64,000 bases of DNA from Streptomyces hoynatensis. GTDB lineage: Bacteria > Actinomycetota > Actinomycetes > Streptomycetales > Streptomycetaceae. Each line of letters begins with the position of its first letter. The stretch's first letter is position 1. Shown one piece after another: positions 1 through 7,975 of the stretch. The stretch spans positions 1-64,000 of the forward strand of contig NZ_RBAL01000002.1 of NCBI RefSeq assembly GCF_003626535.1, in the 5' to 3' direction. A program made the translations under genes and the position numbers. The notes under the pieces were generated by a model that saw only the letters and a program-made list of their open reading frames with translations, was not told where the DNA came from and ran no database searches.

Positions 1-330
1 AGCACATGAAGCTCCGGGCGGACAGGTTGATCTTGGTCGACAACCCATCTACCAGGAGCTTCACCCATCTCCGCATCCAGCCCTCACCCCAACCCCGCCT
101 GCCCCCAACCAGGTTGGAAAAGGCCCACTGAGTATCAGGCCTGGCTTCCGAACTCACGGAATCCACACGGGTGGGAACCTGGACCTCGTTTCCGCGAGCA
201 GGGACGCATGCATGGGGGTATGGCGCCGCCTCTGTTCTACCCGCGGGGAAGAGGACTCGCCTATCCGGCGACGCAAGTGCCCGAAAATATTCCACCGGGC
301 TACCTGCCCTGAAGTAGAAGCGAGAAGTAA
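1..330. other. No supported gene upstream of the first ORF
   Basis: This stretch is less GC-rich than most of the window. No open frame has both a believable start and coding-like codon use. It may hold the end of a gene lying outside the window or toxin-locus debris, given the Hint-domain remnant 1.9 kb downstream. An in-frame TAA at 328-330 closes the frame just before the GTG of the next gene. Confidence 0.4.
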
Positions 331-903
331 GTGGCTGAGAGAGATGAAGTCTTGCACATTCTGCAAAGGGCTTATCCGGAAGAGCGCTATGCCGATTCAG
401 TGAGCTATGCGGGCGAGCTAGGTGACCCGGTGCAGGCCCTCATGTACTCGACATTTTTCTGGCCAAAGCTACTCGAAATTGAGGGCGCAGTTTTCGTGGC
501 GCTGTGGGGTGAAGACGAGAAAAATATTTCCGAGCGAATTTATGTGCCCACTCGGAGTGAAAGTGCGCCCTTGACCTGGAAGCAGGCTGTGGATAGTTTC
601 AATATTTTTGAGACTATGTATCTGTTTCGTCAGTCCAGGGGGTCCTTTGACTTGAGCCAAGATGCGGCGTGGGAGTTGGCGCAAGTTTTGGTTGAGACCT
701 GGGGGTGGAGGCTTAAATCCGAATACCCGCAACGAAGTTTTGAGGTGTGCCTTAACGAGAGCGGTGACGCGCTCGGTTCGCATATCCAAGTAGTGCAGAC
801 GTATCCACAACTTGCCGTTCCAAGCCGATGGTGTCCAACGCGGCACGCTATTCTTGGCGATGCTGAGGGAGACGTCGTGGAGGATATTAATCCGAAACGG
901 TAA
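331..903 (+). CDS. Hypothetical protein, candidate orphan immunity protein
   Basis: The predicted product is a soluble 190-residue protein with no signal peptide or membrane segment, and I do not recognise its family. The GTG start is the first possible one because an in-frame TAA lies immediately upstream. The gene is clearly less GC-rich than its neighbours and uses many A/T-ending codons, which points to horizontal transfer. A tyrosine-recombinase remnant and the Hint-domain end of a polymorphic toxin lie within 1.2 kb. Immunity genes of such loci are typically small, AT-richer and species-specific, so an orphan immunity protein is a reasonable guess. That is inference from context; no motif proves it. 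Confidence 0.6.
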   Translation: MAERDEVLHILQRAYPEERYADSVSYAGELGDPVQALMYSTFFWPKLLEIEGAVFVALWGEDEKNISERIYVPTRSESAPLTWKQAVDSFNIFETMYLFRQSRGSFDLSQDAAWELAQVLVETWGWRLKSEYPQRSFEVCLNESGDALGSHIQVVQTYPQLAVPSRWCPTRHAILGDAEGDVVEDINPKR

Positions 904-1179
904 TTGTTCTGGCTCGTTGAGCGGTGTGTGAAGGATCTGGTTGGGGATGCGCGGCGGTTGTAGCCGCAGGCGCAGATGCCCTGATGATTCAACCCAAAAG
1001 TGTGGTCCGCAAACGATCCACGGCCGAGTACTCACACCTTCTCGAACGGCCGAATCCCCCCACCTGTCACGCCCGACCAGGACACTTCAGCAAGAGCGTG
1101 TTACGAGCTCTAAAACTGATCCGGCGAAGCCTTTCCTCGTGAGTGTCGAGGAGGGGTCCTTCACCGTTTGACGGCAACG

Positions 1180-1782
1180 TCAGTGGACGGCTGGTGTGGC
1201 CGATGGGGCATCGCCGTTGTCTGCGGCGCTGAGAGCAGTGCTCAGGGTGTTGATGGCCTGATGTTGGAGGCGGAGCCGGACGTGTGCATAGACGCCGGCC
1301 GTGACCCCTATGCCAGCATGTCCGAGGAGTCCTTTGATCACGGCGAGGTCGACGCCTTGTTCGAGGAGGAGGGTGGCGGTGGTGTGGCGTAGGTCCTGGA
1401 AGCGGATGCGCCGCAGTCCTGCTCGGTCGAGGAGTCGGTTGAATCGTCGGGTGAGGTTGGTTGGGTCGATGGGGGCGCCGGTCGGTGTGGTGAAGATGAG
1501 TCCGTTGACCTGCCTTTGTGTGCCGGCCGCGGAGCGTTCTTCGCTCGGGTGTTCTCGGTGGTTCTTCAGCGTTTGAACGCATTCGGTGGGGAGGGCGATG
1601 CGGCGTTCGGAGGCTCGGGTCTTGGTGGGCAGCGTGGTGAGCCCGCCTGCGCTGGTGCGCTGGAGGGTGCGGCGGATGGCGGCGGTGCCTGCGTCGAGGT
1701 CGAGGTCTTCCCAGCGCAGGCCGAGGAGTTCGCCTTTGTGGAGTCCGGTGCGTGGGGCGAGTTCGGGCGGTGCGTATAGGCG
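1180..1782 (-). pseudogene. Tyrosine recombinase (integrase), catalytic-domain remnant
   Basis: About 200 residues of a phage/ICE-type integrase catalytic domain are readable, from an RLYAPPELA-like stretch through GELLGLRWEDLDL and QDLRHTTATLLLEQGVD to LLGHAGIGVT and the VYAHV tyrosine. The N-terminal arm-binding and core-binding domains are absent. Upstream of about 1782 the open frame continues only as the antisense of the Hint fragment. The first catalytic Arg position (usually TGLR) reads TGLH, and the His of HxxR (usually HDLR) reads QDLR, so two catalytic residues appear lost. The remnant indicates a former integrative element here. Confidence 0.8.
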
Positions 1783-1894
1783 GTGTGAGGTGGTTGACGG
1801 GCCTCTGCCGCCGTGAGTGGTGGGATGGGGCGTGGGCGGGGTGTGGCTGTGTTGACGTTGCGGGGAGGTTGATCTTCTCGCTCGGCGTGCTTCC

Positions 1895-2101
1895 GTGGTC
1901 GCCGCCGCCCGCAGCTGGGCCGATGCCACCAACCTCCCCCCGGGCGCGCAACTGCACACGCCCGACGGCACCACAGCCACGGTGACCGCCACCCGTACCT
2001 ACCACGCCACCGCCCGCACCTACGACCTCACGGTCGAGGGCACGCATACGTACTATGTGCAGGCGGGCGAGACGCCGGTACTCGTTCACAACGGCAACTG
2101 C
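1895..2101 (+). pseudogene. Hint (intein-like) domain remnant of an Rhs/polymorphic toxin
   Basis: This frame reads as the C-terminal half of a pretoxin Hint domain. It has a GAQLHTPDG-like turn, a TVTATRTY strand, RTYDLTVEGTHTYYV and the terminal PVLVHN motif followed by Cys. In actinobacterial polymorphic toxins this motif marks autocleavage, and the toxin domain follows directly. Here the frame instead runs into the antisense of the next gene, so the toxin is gone. The long N-terminal Rhs/YD-repeat part is also missing. The fragment lies head to head with the truncated integrase. Its GTG at 1895 is not a credible natural start. Confidence 0.8.
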
Positions 2102-2138
2102 TCGATCGATAGAGGTTCCCGTCTGGCCCTGCGGGACG

Positions 2139-3020
2139 TCAGGGCTGGAGGTTTTCCAGGTCGTCGAGGAGGCTGGGGTGGGTCGGCCGCCACCCGAGGG
2201 CTTTGCGGGTGTGGTCGCTGGAGGCGGGCTGGTCCATGGCGAAGATCGGGCCGAACGGGCCGAAGGTCTCCTGCGGGACCTGCTCCACCGGCAGGCCAAG
2301 GCGCCGGCCGATGACGGTGGCGATGTCCCGCACCGCGTCGCCCTCGTCGGCGACGGCGTGCCAGGACGTGCCGGCCGGCGCAGACTCCAGGACCAGGCGG
2401 AAGAGAACCGCCGCGTCCCGCGCGTGCACCGCCGGCCAGCGCTGGGTGCCGTCGCCGGGGTAGCCGGCCACCCCGGTGCGGCGCGCCGCGTCGGCCAGCA
2501 GGCCGGCGAACCCGCCCCGGCCCTCGTGGTGGACCGTACGCGGCATGCGGACCGCCATGCTGCGCAGGCCGCGCGAGGCGAGGTCAAGCAGCGTCTGGAC
2601 CGAGCGGCCTCGGCCGCCCACCGGTCCTTCGGTCGCCGGCGGGTCGGCCTCGGTGGAGGCGCGTCCAGGCACCCAGGGCGTTCCCGAGACGGTGAGGAGC
2701 GGGCGGTCGCTTCCGAGGAGTTCCTGCCCCAGCGCGTCCAGGGCGGCGCCCTCCTCGGCGACGGCCCGCGCGAGCGCGTCCGGACTGCCGTAGTCGCGCC
2801 CGAACGCCAGACTGATCACGCCGTCGGACTGCGCGGCGCCGGACCGCAGGGCGTCGAGGTCCGCCAGGTCTCCGCGCAGCACCGTGGCACCCGCGCGCTG
2901 GAGGGCCTGCGCGGAGCCGTCCGAGCGGGCCAGCGCGAGCACGGTGTGCCCGTTGCCGAGCAGTTCGGCGACGACGGCGGAGCCGATGGTGCCGGTGCCG
3001 CCGGTGATGAAGACGTGCAT
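2139..3020 (-). CDS. NAD(P)-binding SDR/NmrA-type nucleotide-sugar-epimerase-like protein
   Basis: The product is a 293-residue extended/atypical SDR protein with a Rossmann start (VFITGGTGTIGSAVVAELL) and late motifs of NAD-dependent epimerase-like proteins (PAVHARDAA, ALGWRPT). No clear YxxxK pair is visible, so the reaction is uncertain; redox chemistry on a small molecule is typical. The ATG at 3020 is preferred over upstream starts because GAGGAGGG lies just before it. The gene is divergent from a TetR regulator, and two copies of a palindrome sit between them, so it is probably repressed by that TetR protein and induced by its substrate. Confidence 0.85.
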   Translation of the reverse strand: MHVFITGGTGTIGSAVVAELLGNGHTVLALARSDGSAQALQRAGATVLRGDLADLDALRSGAAQSDGVISLAFGRDYGSPDALARAVAEEGAALDALGQELLGSDRPLLTVSGTPWVPGRASTEADPPATEGPVGGRGRSVQTLLDLASRGLRSMAVRMPRTVHHEGRGGFAGLLADAARRTGVAGYPGDGTQRWPAVHARDAAVLFRLVLESAPAGTSWHAVADEGDAVRDIATVIGRRLGLPVEQVPQETFGPFGPIFAMDQPASSDHTRKALGWRPTHPSLLDDLENLQP

Positions 3021-3037
3021 GAGCCCTCCTCGCAAGT

Positions 3038-3057
3038 GATGGGACGATGGTCCCATC
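3038..3057. promoter_or_regulatory. TetR operator copy 1
   Basis: A perfect palindrome GATGGGAC-GATG-GTCCCATC lies 18 bp upstream of the NAD(P)-binding protein gene. The same core recurs 36 bp away. Its position in the divergent promoter region makes it the likely site of the adjacent TetR protein. Confidence 0.75.
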
Positions 3058-3073
3058 GCTGACTCTGCACGGT

Positions 3074-3093
3074 GATGGGACAATGGTCCCCTC
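3074..3093. promoter_or_regulatory. TetR operator copy 2
   Basis: The second copy reads GATGGGAC-AATG-GTCCCCTC, an imperfect version sharing the core GGGAC-N-ATG-GTCCC. It starts exactly 36 bp after copy 1 and ends 15 bp before the TetR start codon, so it would overlap the regulator's own promoter and give autorepression. Confidence 0.7.
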
Positions 3094-3096
3094 GCC

Positions 3097-3102
3097 TATC
3101 CT
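3097..3102 (+). promoter_or_regulatory. -10 element of the TetR gene, probable leaderless mRNA
   Basis: TATCCT ends 6 bp before the ATG at 3109, and no Shine-Dalgarno sequence is present between them. This is the usual layout of a leaderless Streptomyces transcript starting at or near the A of ATG. Confidence 0.5.
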
Positions 3103-3108
3103 GGTCCT

Positions 3109-3687
3109 ATGGCCAGATGGCAACCAGGTGCCGCCCAGCGACTCGTCGCCGCAGCCGTCGACCTGTTCGCGGAGCAGGGTTACGACGCCACCACGGTGGC
3201 GCAGATCGCCGAGCGCGCCGGCGTGACCAAGAGCACCTTCTTCCGGCACTTCCCCGACAAGCGCGAGCTCCTGGTCGCCGGTCAGGAGACGCTCAGCAGG
3301 CTGCTTGCCGAGGGCATCGCCGAGGCTCCGGCGGACGCCACCCCGCTGCAGGCGGTGGCCGCCGGCCTCGAGCGGGCATCGAGCGCCATGGGGCCGGCGA
3401 ACCGCGAACTCGGCCCCCGGCTCAAGGCGGCGGTGGCGGCCAGCACCGAACTTCAGGAGCGCGACGCCCTCAAGAGCGTCGGTCTCTCGGCCGCCATGAC
3501 AGCCGCGCTCGTCGCCCGCGGTGTCCCGGAGCCGACCGCGCATCTCGCGGGCGAGTTGGGGGTCCTCGCGTTCAAGCGAGGCTATGCCCGGTGGTGCGAG
3601 AGCCGGGGTGACGACGCGGAAGGGCTCGCGTCACACGCGCTGGCGGCCCTGGAAGACCTGCGTGCGGCAACCGCATCGCTGGGCTGA
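3109..3687 (+). CDS. TetR-family transcriptional regulator
   Basis: This 192-residue protein has a typical TetR helix-turn-helix at residues 10-55 (VAQIAERAGVTKSTFFRHFPDKRELL). The variable C-terminal ligand domain follows. It is divergent from the NAD(P)-binding protein gene, and the 88-bp gap contains two copies of one palindrome, so it most likely represses both that gene and itself. The ligand is unknown, but a substrate of the neighbouring enzyme is the natural candidate. The start is supported by the -10 box a few bases upstream. Confidence 0.92.
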   Translation: MARWQPGAAQRLVAAAVDLFAEQGYDATTVAQIAERAGVTKSTFFRHFPDKRELLVAGQETLSRLLAEGIAEAPADATPLQAVAAGLERASSAMGPANRELGPRLKAAVAASTELQERDALKSVGLSAAMTAALVARGVPEPTAHLAGELGVLAFKRGYARWCESRGDDAEGLASHALAALEDLRAATASLG

Positions 3688-4040
3688 GACGAATGCCGCC
3701 TGACTGTCGCCGGCCCCGGGCCCGGCGCCGGTGGGCTCTTCACCGCCCGTCCCCCGCGCGGCGCGGATGGCCCGGGTCCGGGGATGCAATCGGTGGTCAC
3801 GCCCTTCGTCGAGTGAACCCACTGGTCGCCGGGTGAGTGGCGGTGCCCCCCTTGTAGGGGCGTTGAGGACCCGCGTCCGGCCTGCCCCGGCGGCTGTGGG
3901 GGCTCTTGGGGGCAGGGCGGCACGGTGCGCGCGCTCACCGGGTCGGTGGCGTCACCAGGGGGAGCGTTGCGGAGTTATCCGAGCGATGTCGGCCGCCGAT
4001 GACCCGCGGCGGCCGCCCCCTCCCCGCACATGGAGTTCCG
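3688..4040. other. Intergenic region without a supported gene
   Basis: No coding frame is supported in these 353 bases. A small hairpin (CCCCT-TGT-AGGGG at 3848-3860) could be part of a terminator or leader structure. The last 60 bases presumably hold the promoter and ribosome-binding site of the following membrane protein gene. Confidence 0.5.
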
Positions 4041-4469
4041 ATGGACATCGCCGCACTGATCACCTGGGTGATCACCGCTCTCGGCGGCTCCTACCTGTTC
4101 GGCACCTGGCTCGCGCGCGGCGCGGCCCGCACCGGCAGCGGCACGCGGCTGCCGGTCCCCGTGGTCTTCGGGCACGTCGTGCTGGCGGTGGCCGGGCTTG
4201 CCGTGTGGATCGTCTACCTCGTCGTCGACAAGAGGGGGGTGGCGTGGACCGCCTTCCTCCTCCTCGTGCCCGTCGCCGTGCTCGGATTCGCCATGCTGGC
4301 CCGCTGGATTCCGCTGTACCGCGCCGGCACCGCCGCCGCCCCGGCGGAGGACGGGCCGGCCGCTCCGGCCGAGCGGCACTTCCCCGTCGCCGTGGTCGCC
4401 GTGCACGGGCTGCTGGCGGTGACCACCCTGACCCTGGTCTTCCTGTCCGCCCTCGGCGTCGGCAGCTGA
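4041..4469 (+). CDS. Small integral membrane protein, four predicted helices
   Basis: The 142-residue product is almost entirely hydrophobic, with four predicted membrane segments near residues 3-22, 37-58, 66-87 and 114-138. A short Ala/Pro-rich loop separates the last two. No catalytic motif is visible and I do not recognise a named family. The ATG at 4041 follows a GGAG five bases upstream. Upstream in-frame starts would add a charged, low-complexity leader and are less likely. The gene is followed directly by 48-bp tandem repeats. Function unknown. Confidence 0.75.
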   Translation: MDIAALITWVITALGGSYLFGTWLARGAARTGSGTRLPVPVVFGHVVLAVAGLAVWIVYLVVDKRGVAWTAFLLLVPVAVLGFAMLARWIPLYRAGTAAAPAEDGPAAPAERHFPVAVVAVHGLLAVTTLTLVFLSALGVGS

Positions 4470-4482
4470 CGGGACAAGGGGC

Positions 4483-4600
4483 ACGCCCGCGAGCGGCCAC
4501 CCGCGCATGCCTGAGGACGGCTACGCGCGCACGCCCGCGAGCGGCCACCCGCGCATGCCTGAGGACGGCTACGCGCGCACGCCCGCGAGCGGCCACCCGC
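4483..4600. repeat. 48-bp tandem repeat, two full copies plus a partial third
   Basis: A 48-bp unit beginning ACGCCCGCGAGCGGCCACCC occurs at 4483-4530 and 4531-4578 with essentially no differences. A third copy breaks off after about 22 bases. Degenerate pieces of the same motif (GCCCGCGAG) continue to about 4655. A low-complexity CGACGACGG stretch follows to about 4730. There are no spacers, so this is not a CRISPR array. Confidence 0.9.
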
Positions 4601-4843
4601 GTACGCCCGCGAGAGGCTGCGCGCCCACGGATGCCCGCGAGCGGCTGCGCGCCGGCCGCGCGGGAGGCCCGACGGCGATGGCGACGACCACGACGACGGC
4701 GGCGGCGACGACGACGGCGACGACGGCGCGGGTGGGCGTGGGGGTGGCGACGGGAGCGATGCGGACCGCGGAATCAGCCTGGGCTCAGGCCGTCGTCAGG
4801 TTCCCTCGCGGTGCGGGACCATCGTGAGGTGTCCAAGTCATGT

Positions 4844-5824
4844 GTGGTGTCCATATCCGCTGACGTCGTCCCCGCGCCGGACCGGTTCGACTGGTGGGCG
4901 CAGCTGGTCGGGCGGGAGGTCATGCCCGTGTCCGTCAGCAGTGAGCACCCGGAACGTTTCCGTGGGACGTGCGAGAGCGTCGCCCTTCCCGGCGCCAAGG
5001 TGTCGATGTTTGACTTCTCCGCGATGTCGGCGGTTCGGACGCTCGCCCACATCCGCCGCCACGACCCGGAGGACTTCTACCTGTTCGTGGTCCACGAGGG
5101 CTCGATCGGGCTGGAGCAGCGGCGCAGTCTCACCTGGCTCGGCGCCGGTGACATGGCGGTGTTCGACACCTCCCGCCCGCTGGAGTGCGCGTTCCGGGAA
5201 CACCGGGAGCAGGGGCAGCCGATCCGGCTGACCCTGATGCAGTTACCCAGGGCCTCCCTGCCGCTGCCTTCCGACAAGGTGGACCGCCTGCTGGCCAGCC
5301 GTTTCTCCGGCCGGGCCGGGTCCGGGGCGCTCCTGACGCAGTATCTGGCCGGCCTGCTGGCGAACGCCGCCCACTGCGGACCGGCGGAGCTGCCCAGGCT
5401 GAGCGCCGTCGGGAGGGACCTGGCCGCGACGTTCCTGGCCGGGCGGCTGGACGCGCGGGACGCGCTTTCCCCGGAGACCCGGCGGCAGGCGCTGCTGGCG
5501 CGGATCGACGTCTTCATCGAACACCACCTGGGCGACCCGGAGTTGCGGCCGGCCACCATCGCCGCGCATCACCACGTCTCGGTGCGCCTCCTGCACCAGT
5601 TGTTCCGGGACCGGCCCGAGACCGTGGGGGCGACGATCCGCAGGCGCCGTCTCGAACGCTGCCGGGCCGACCTCGCCGACCCCCGGCTGCGGCACCGCAC
5701 GATCGGGGAGATCGCCGCCCGGTGGGGGTTCCGGCACCCGGCGGACTTCAGCCGGGCGTTCCGCGCCGCCTACGGGGCAGCGCCCAGCGAGTTCCGATCC
5801 GGGAACGACGCGCGCATGCGCTGA
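4844..5824 (+). CDS. AraC-family transcriptional regulator
   Basis: This protein of about 326 residues has an AraC-binding-like N-terminal domain (residues about 10-180) and a C-terminal double helix-turn-helix. The latter runs from LRPATIAAHHHVSVRLLHQLF to the conserved GEIAARWGFRHPADFSRAFRAAYGAAPSEFR end. It resembles the large Streptomyces group whose N-domain contains a FDTSRPLE-like stretch. The start is uncertain: in-frame GTG codons lie at 4811, 4829, 4844 and 4847. GTGAGG at 4824-4829 could serve the 4844/4847 pair. No clear target lies beside it, and the ESX-type cluster begins 55 bases downstream. Confidence 0.88.
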   Translation: MVSISADVVPAPDRFDWWAQLVGREVMPVSVSSEHPERFRGTCESVALPGAKVSMFDFSAMSAVRTLAHIRRHDPEDFYLFVVHEGSIGLEQRRSLTWLGAGDMAVFDTSRPLECAFREHREQGQPIRLTLMQLPRASLPLPSDKVDRLLASRFSGRAGSGALLTQYLAGLLANAAHCGPAELPRLSAVGRDLAATFLAGRLDARDALSPETRRQALLARIDVFIEHHLGDPELRPATIAAHHHVSVRLLHQLFRDRPETVGATIRRRRLERCRADLADPRLRHRTIGEIAARWGFRHPADFSRAFRAAYGAAPSEFRSGNDARMR

Positions 5825-5879
5825 TTGTCAAAGATCTCTTCGCTCTGTGCCAACGACGTGACGGTCGTGCCCTGCCACG

Positions 5880-6239
5880 ATGAACGCCCCTGGCACGGAG
5901 AGGACATACCGGATGGGGCAGGCTGAGCGGCGGCCTGGGGTGCCGTCGCGCCACCACGTGATCACGCCGAAGGACTGGTTCCGCATCCCGCTGCGGGTTC
6001 GGGAGCAACGGGAGCGGTCGTCGGGGCCCGCCGTCCGCTGCCGCCGGCAGGGGACGGCGGAGGACACCAGGGAGCTGGGGCAGGCCGCCGACCGCCCCAG
6101 CACCGTGCTCGACTTCTTTGTGCCGGTGCCGCGCTCGGGCGCCTGGCTGGTGCTGACGTTCAGCACGCCGCTGCCGGAAATCGCCGACGCGCAGGTGGAG
6201 TTGTTCGACGCCCTCACCCACACGCCGAGGTGGTCGTAG
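5880..6239 (+). CDS. ESX-cluster-associated protein, apparently internally shortened
   Basis: The 119-residue product begins with a segment like the start of an ESX-cluster family I recall (HHVITPKDWFRIPL). It ends with that family's end (FFVPVPRSGAWLVLTFSTP, then VELFDALTHTPRW). The family is usually about twice as long. The middle here (RERSSGPAVRCRRQG onward) is short and oddly basic, suggesting an internal deletion. Its stop abuts the ATG of the next gene, so it is probably the first gene of the operon. The C-terminal strand pattern resembles those of the two paralogues later in the cluster. Function unknown; possibly a defective copy. Confidence 0.65.
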   Translation: MNAPGTERTYRMGQAERRPGVPSRHHVITPKDWFRIPLRVREQRERSSGPAVRCRRQGTAEDTRELGQAADRPSTVLDFFVPVPRSGAWLVLTFSTPLPEIADAQVELFDALTHTPRWS

Positions 6240-6527
6240 ATGGCGGATCTTGTCGTCACGGTGGCCGACGTCCGGGAACTCGGGGACAAGCTGCGTTTCC
6301 TCGCGGCCGAGTTCGAGGATGCCGGGGGCACCGCGGAGGACTACGCGGACGAGGTCTGCCACGGCGATCTGAAGCACGAGCTGAATCAGTTCGCGGACAA
6401 CTGGCGGGTGCACCGCGGCAGGCTGATGGAGAACCTCAGGAAGCTCGCCGAACAGGCGCATGCGGCCGGGGAGACCTACGAAGGGCTGGAGACCGAGCTG
6501 GTCAACGCCCTGGAGGGGGAGGGCTGA
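6240..6527 (+). CDS. WXG100-like (ESAT-6-like) small secreted protein
   Basis: The 95-residue acidic helical protein has the size and two-helix layout of WXG100 proteins, but the usual Trp-X-Gly turn is replaced by a region around NW (FADNWRVHRGRLMENLRKLAEQ). The C-terminal half keeps a Yxxx(D/E)-like element (ETYEGLETELV). Such proteins are exported by type VII (ESX) secretion and often pair with a larger partner. It starts on the base after the upstream stop and is followed two bases later by the large LXG-like gene, so the genes are co-translated. No secretion-machinery gene (EccC and others) is in the window. Confidence 0.7.
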   Translation: MADLVVTVADVRELGDKLRFLAAEFEDAGGTAEDYADEVCHGDLKHELNQFADNWRVHRGRLMENLRKLAEQAHAAGETYEGLETELVNALEGEG

Positions 6528-6529
6528 GC

Positions 6530-7975
6530 GTGAGCGCACGCCCAGGTGACTGGCATCCGCTGACCGAGGACGGCGACGACCCGTTCGACGGCGACTGGGA
6601 GCTGGTGAAGGAGGCGGCGGCCCGGTACCGGCGCACGGCCGACTTCATCCAGCGGGCCCAGGTCCTGCTGCGCGAGGTGACCGACAGCCGGGAGGGCTGG
6701 CGGTCGGAAGCGGGCGAGGCGTTCCGGGAGACGGCCGCCGACCTGTCGGGCAACGTCTTCAAGGCGTACGGCCGCTACGACGCCACCGCAGACGCGCTGG
6801 CCGGGTACTGGCCGGTGCTGCAGGACGTCCAGGAGGAGAGCCTGGACCTGCTGCGGCAGGCGCGGCAGGTCCAGGACGAGATCGACAGCGTGGGCCCGAG
6901 GGCGGAGGCGGCGGAGGACGAGGAGTCCGACACGCACGACCAGCACGCCGCGTTGCAGGGGCAGTTGGAGTCAGCCCGGGGGGAGCTGGAGCGGCTGCGG
7001 GCCCGGCTCGCCGAGCTGATCGAGGAGAAGGACGTCGCGGCGCAGCGCGCGGCGGACGCGATCGGGGACTTCATCGGCCACGACGGGCTCAAGGACAGCT
7101 GGTGGGACCGGCACGGCCACCTCCTGTCGTTGTCCCACTGGCTGGACGCCGTCGGGGAGGTCGCCGGCCAGATCGCGATGCTCGCGGGCCTGGCCTCGCT
7201 GGCGCTGTGCTGGGTCCCCGTCCTGGGGCAGGCCCTGGGCGCCATCGCCACGATCGCGACCGCCCTGTCCCTGATGGTGAACCTGCTCCGGGGCGACTGG
7301 CGGGGCGTCCTGCTGGACTCCGTCGGCCTGCTGACCTTCGGCCTCGGCCGCGCCGCCGGGGCCGCGGCCCGCACGGCGCGGGGCCGGGGGGCGTTCAGCG
7401 TGTTCCAGAACGCGAGGCGCAGCCTTCCGCCCGGCCTTTCCCCCGCGCAGAAGGTCGCGGAGCTCAGGCGTCTGGGGTTGACGCCGAGCGCCGCGCTTGG
7501 CGCCAGGAACGCCGCCCAGGAGGCCGCCGGGCTGGCCGGGCAGTCGGTGAGCATCTTCGGCCGCTCGGTCACGCCGGGGGCCCTGGGCTGGACCAGGTAC
7601 GCCTTCCGCAATGTCGGCCCCGACCTGGCGAGCAGCCTGCGGGCGCCCTTCGGCGCGGGCAACTGGTCCCTCGCCACCACCCCTCGTCAGATGGCGGGCC
7701 TGACCGACATGGGCTCCGCGGCCTCCGCCGCCGCGGGCGCGGCGGGGCAGGCCGCCCAGCGCGCGGCCATGGCCGAGCTGGGCGGCGTGCTCGCGGGCAC
7801 CGCCTCGACCCTGGCCACGCTGGACGACAACTGGATGCCCGACTTCAACGTGCCGGACAGCATCCCGTTCTCCGAACTGCCCGGCCTCTCCCTGAACATG
7901 GAGAGCCCCTGGCCGGCCGAGGCCGCCGAGGTCGGCGCCTTCTCCTACCAGGAGAGCGAGGCGGCCGCCCGGTGA
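6530..7975 (+). CDS. Large type VII-secretion-type protein, N-terminal WXG-like fold with coiled coil and membrane segment
   Basis: The product is 481 residues. Residues 15-120 form an ESX-type helical hairpin with the characteristic W-x-S-x-A-x-x-F motif (GWRSEAGEAF). A heptad-rich coiled coil follows at about residues 125-185. A strongly hydrophobic region at about 205-270 (GQIAMLAGLASLALCWVPVLG) could cross a membrane. The rest is Ala/Gly-rich with no recognisable toxin domain. The GTG at 6530 follows a very purine-rich ribosome-binding site. The stop overlaps the next start (GTGA). The layout matches putative ESX substrates that work with a small WXG partner. Confidence 0.75.
   Translation: MSARPGDWHPLTEDGDDPFDGDWELVKEAAARYRRTADFIQRAQVLLREVTDSREGWRSEAGEAFRETAADLSGNVFKAYGRYDATADALAGYWPVLQDVQEESLDLLRQARQVQDEIDSVGPRAEAAEDEESDTHDQHAALQGQLESARGELERLRARLAELIEEKDVAAQRAADAIGDFIGHDGLKDSWWDRHGHLLSLSHWLDAVGEVAGQIAMLAGLASLALCWVPVLGQALGAIATIATALSLMVNLLRGDWRGVLLDSVGLLTFGLGRAAGAAARTARGRGAFSVFQNARRSLPPGLSPAQKVAELRRLGLTPSAALGARNAAQEAAGLAGQSVSIFGRSVTPGALGWTRYAFRNVGPDLASSLRAPFGAGNWSLATTPRQMAGLTDMGSAASAAAGAAGQAAQRAAMAELGGVLAGTASTLATLDDNWMPDFNVPDSIPFSELPGLSLNMESPWPAEAAEVGAFSYQESEAAAR

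Noticed and set aside
1067..2587. 506-codon minus-strand open frame
   Set aside because: It spans the integrase and Hint remnants and the end of the NAD(P)-binding protein gene in a different frame. Its sequence is Arg/Pro/Thr-rich, as expected of high-GC antisense, and no domain is visible except chance overlap.
4483..4600. CRISPR array
   Set aside because: The repeats are directly adjacent without spacers and without cas genes.
3731..4810. N-terminal extension of the AraC frame by about 370 codons
   Set aside because: The extension translates the membrane protein gene and the 48-bp repeats in the wrong frame (Arg-rich low complexity). AraC similarity starts only at about 4850.
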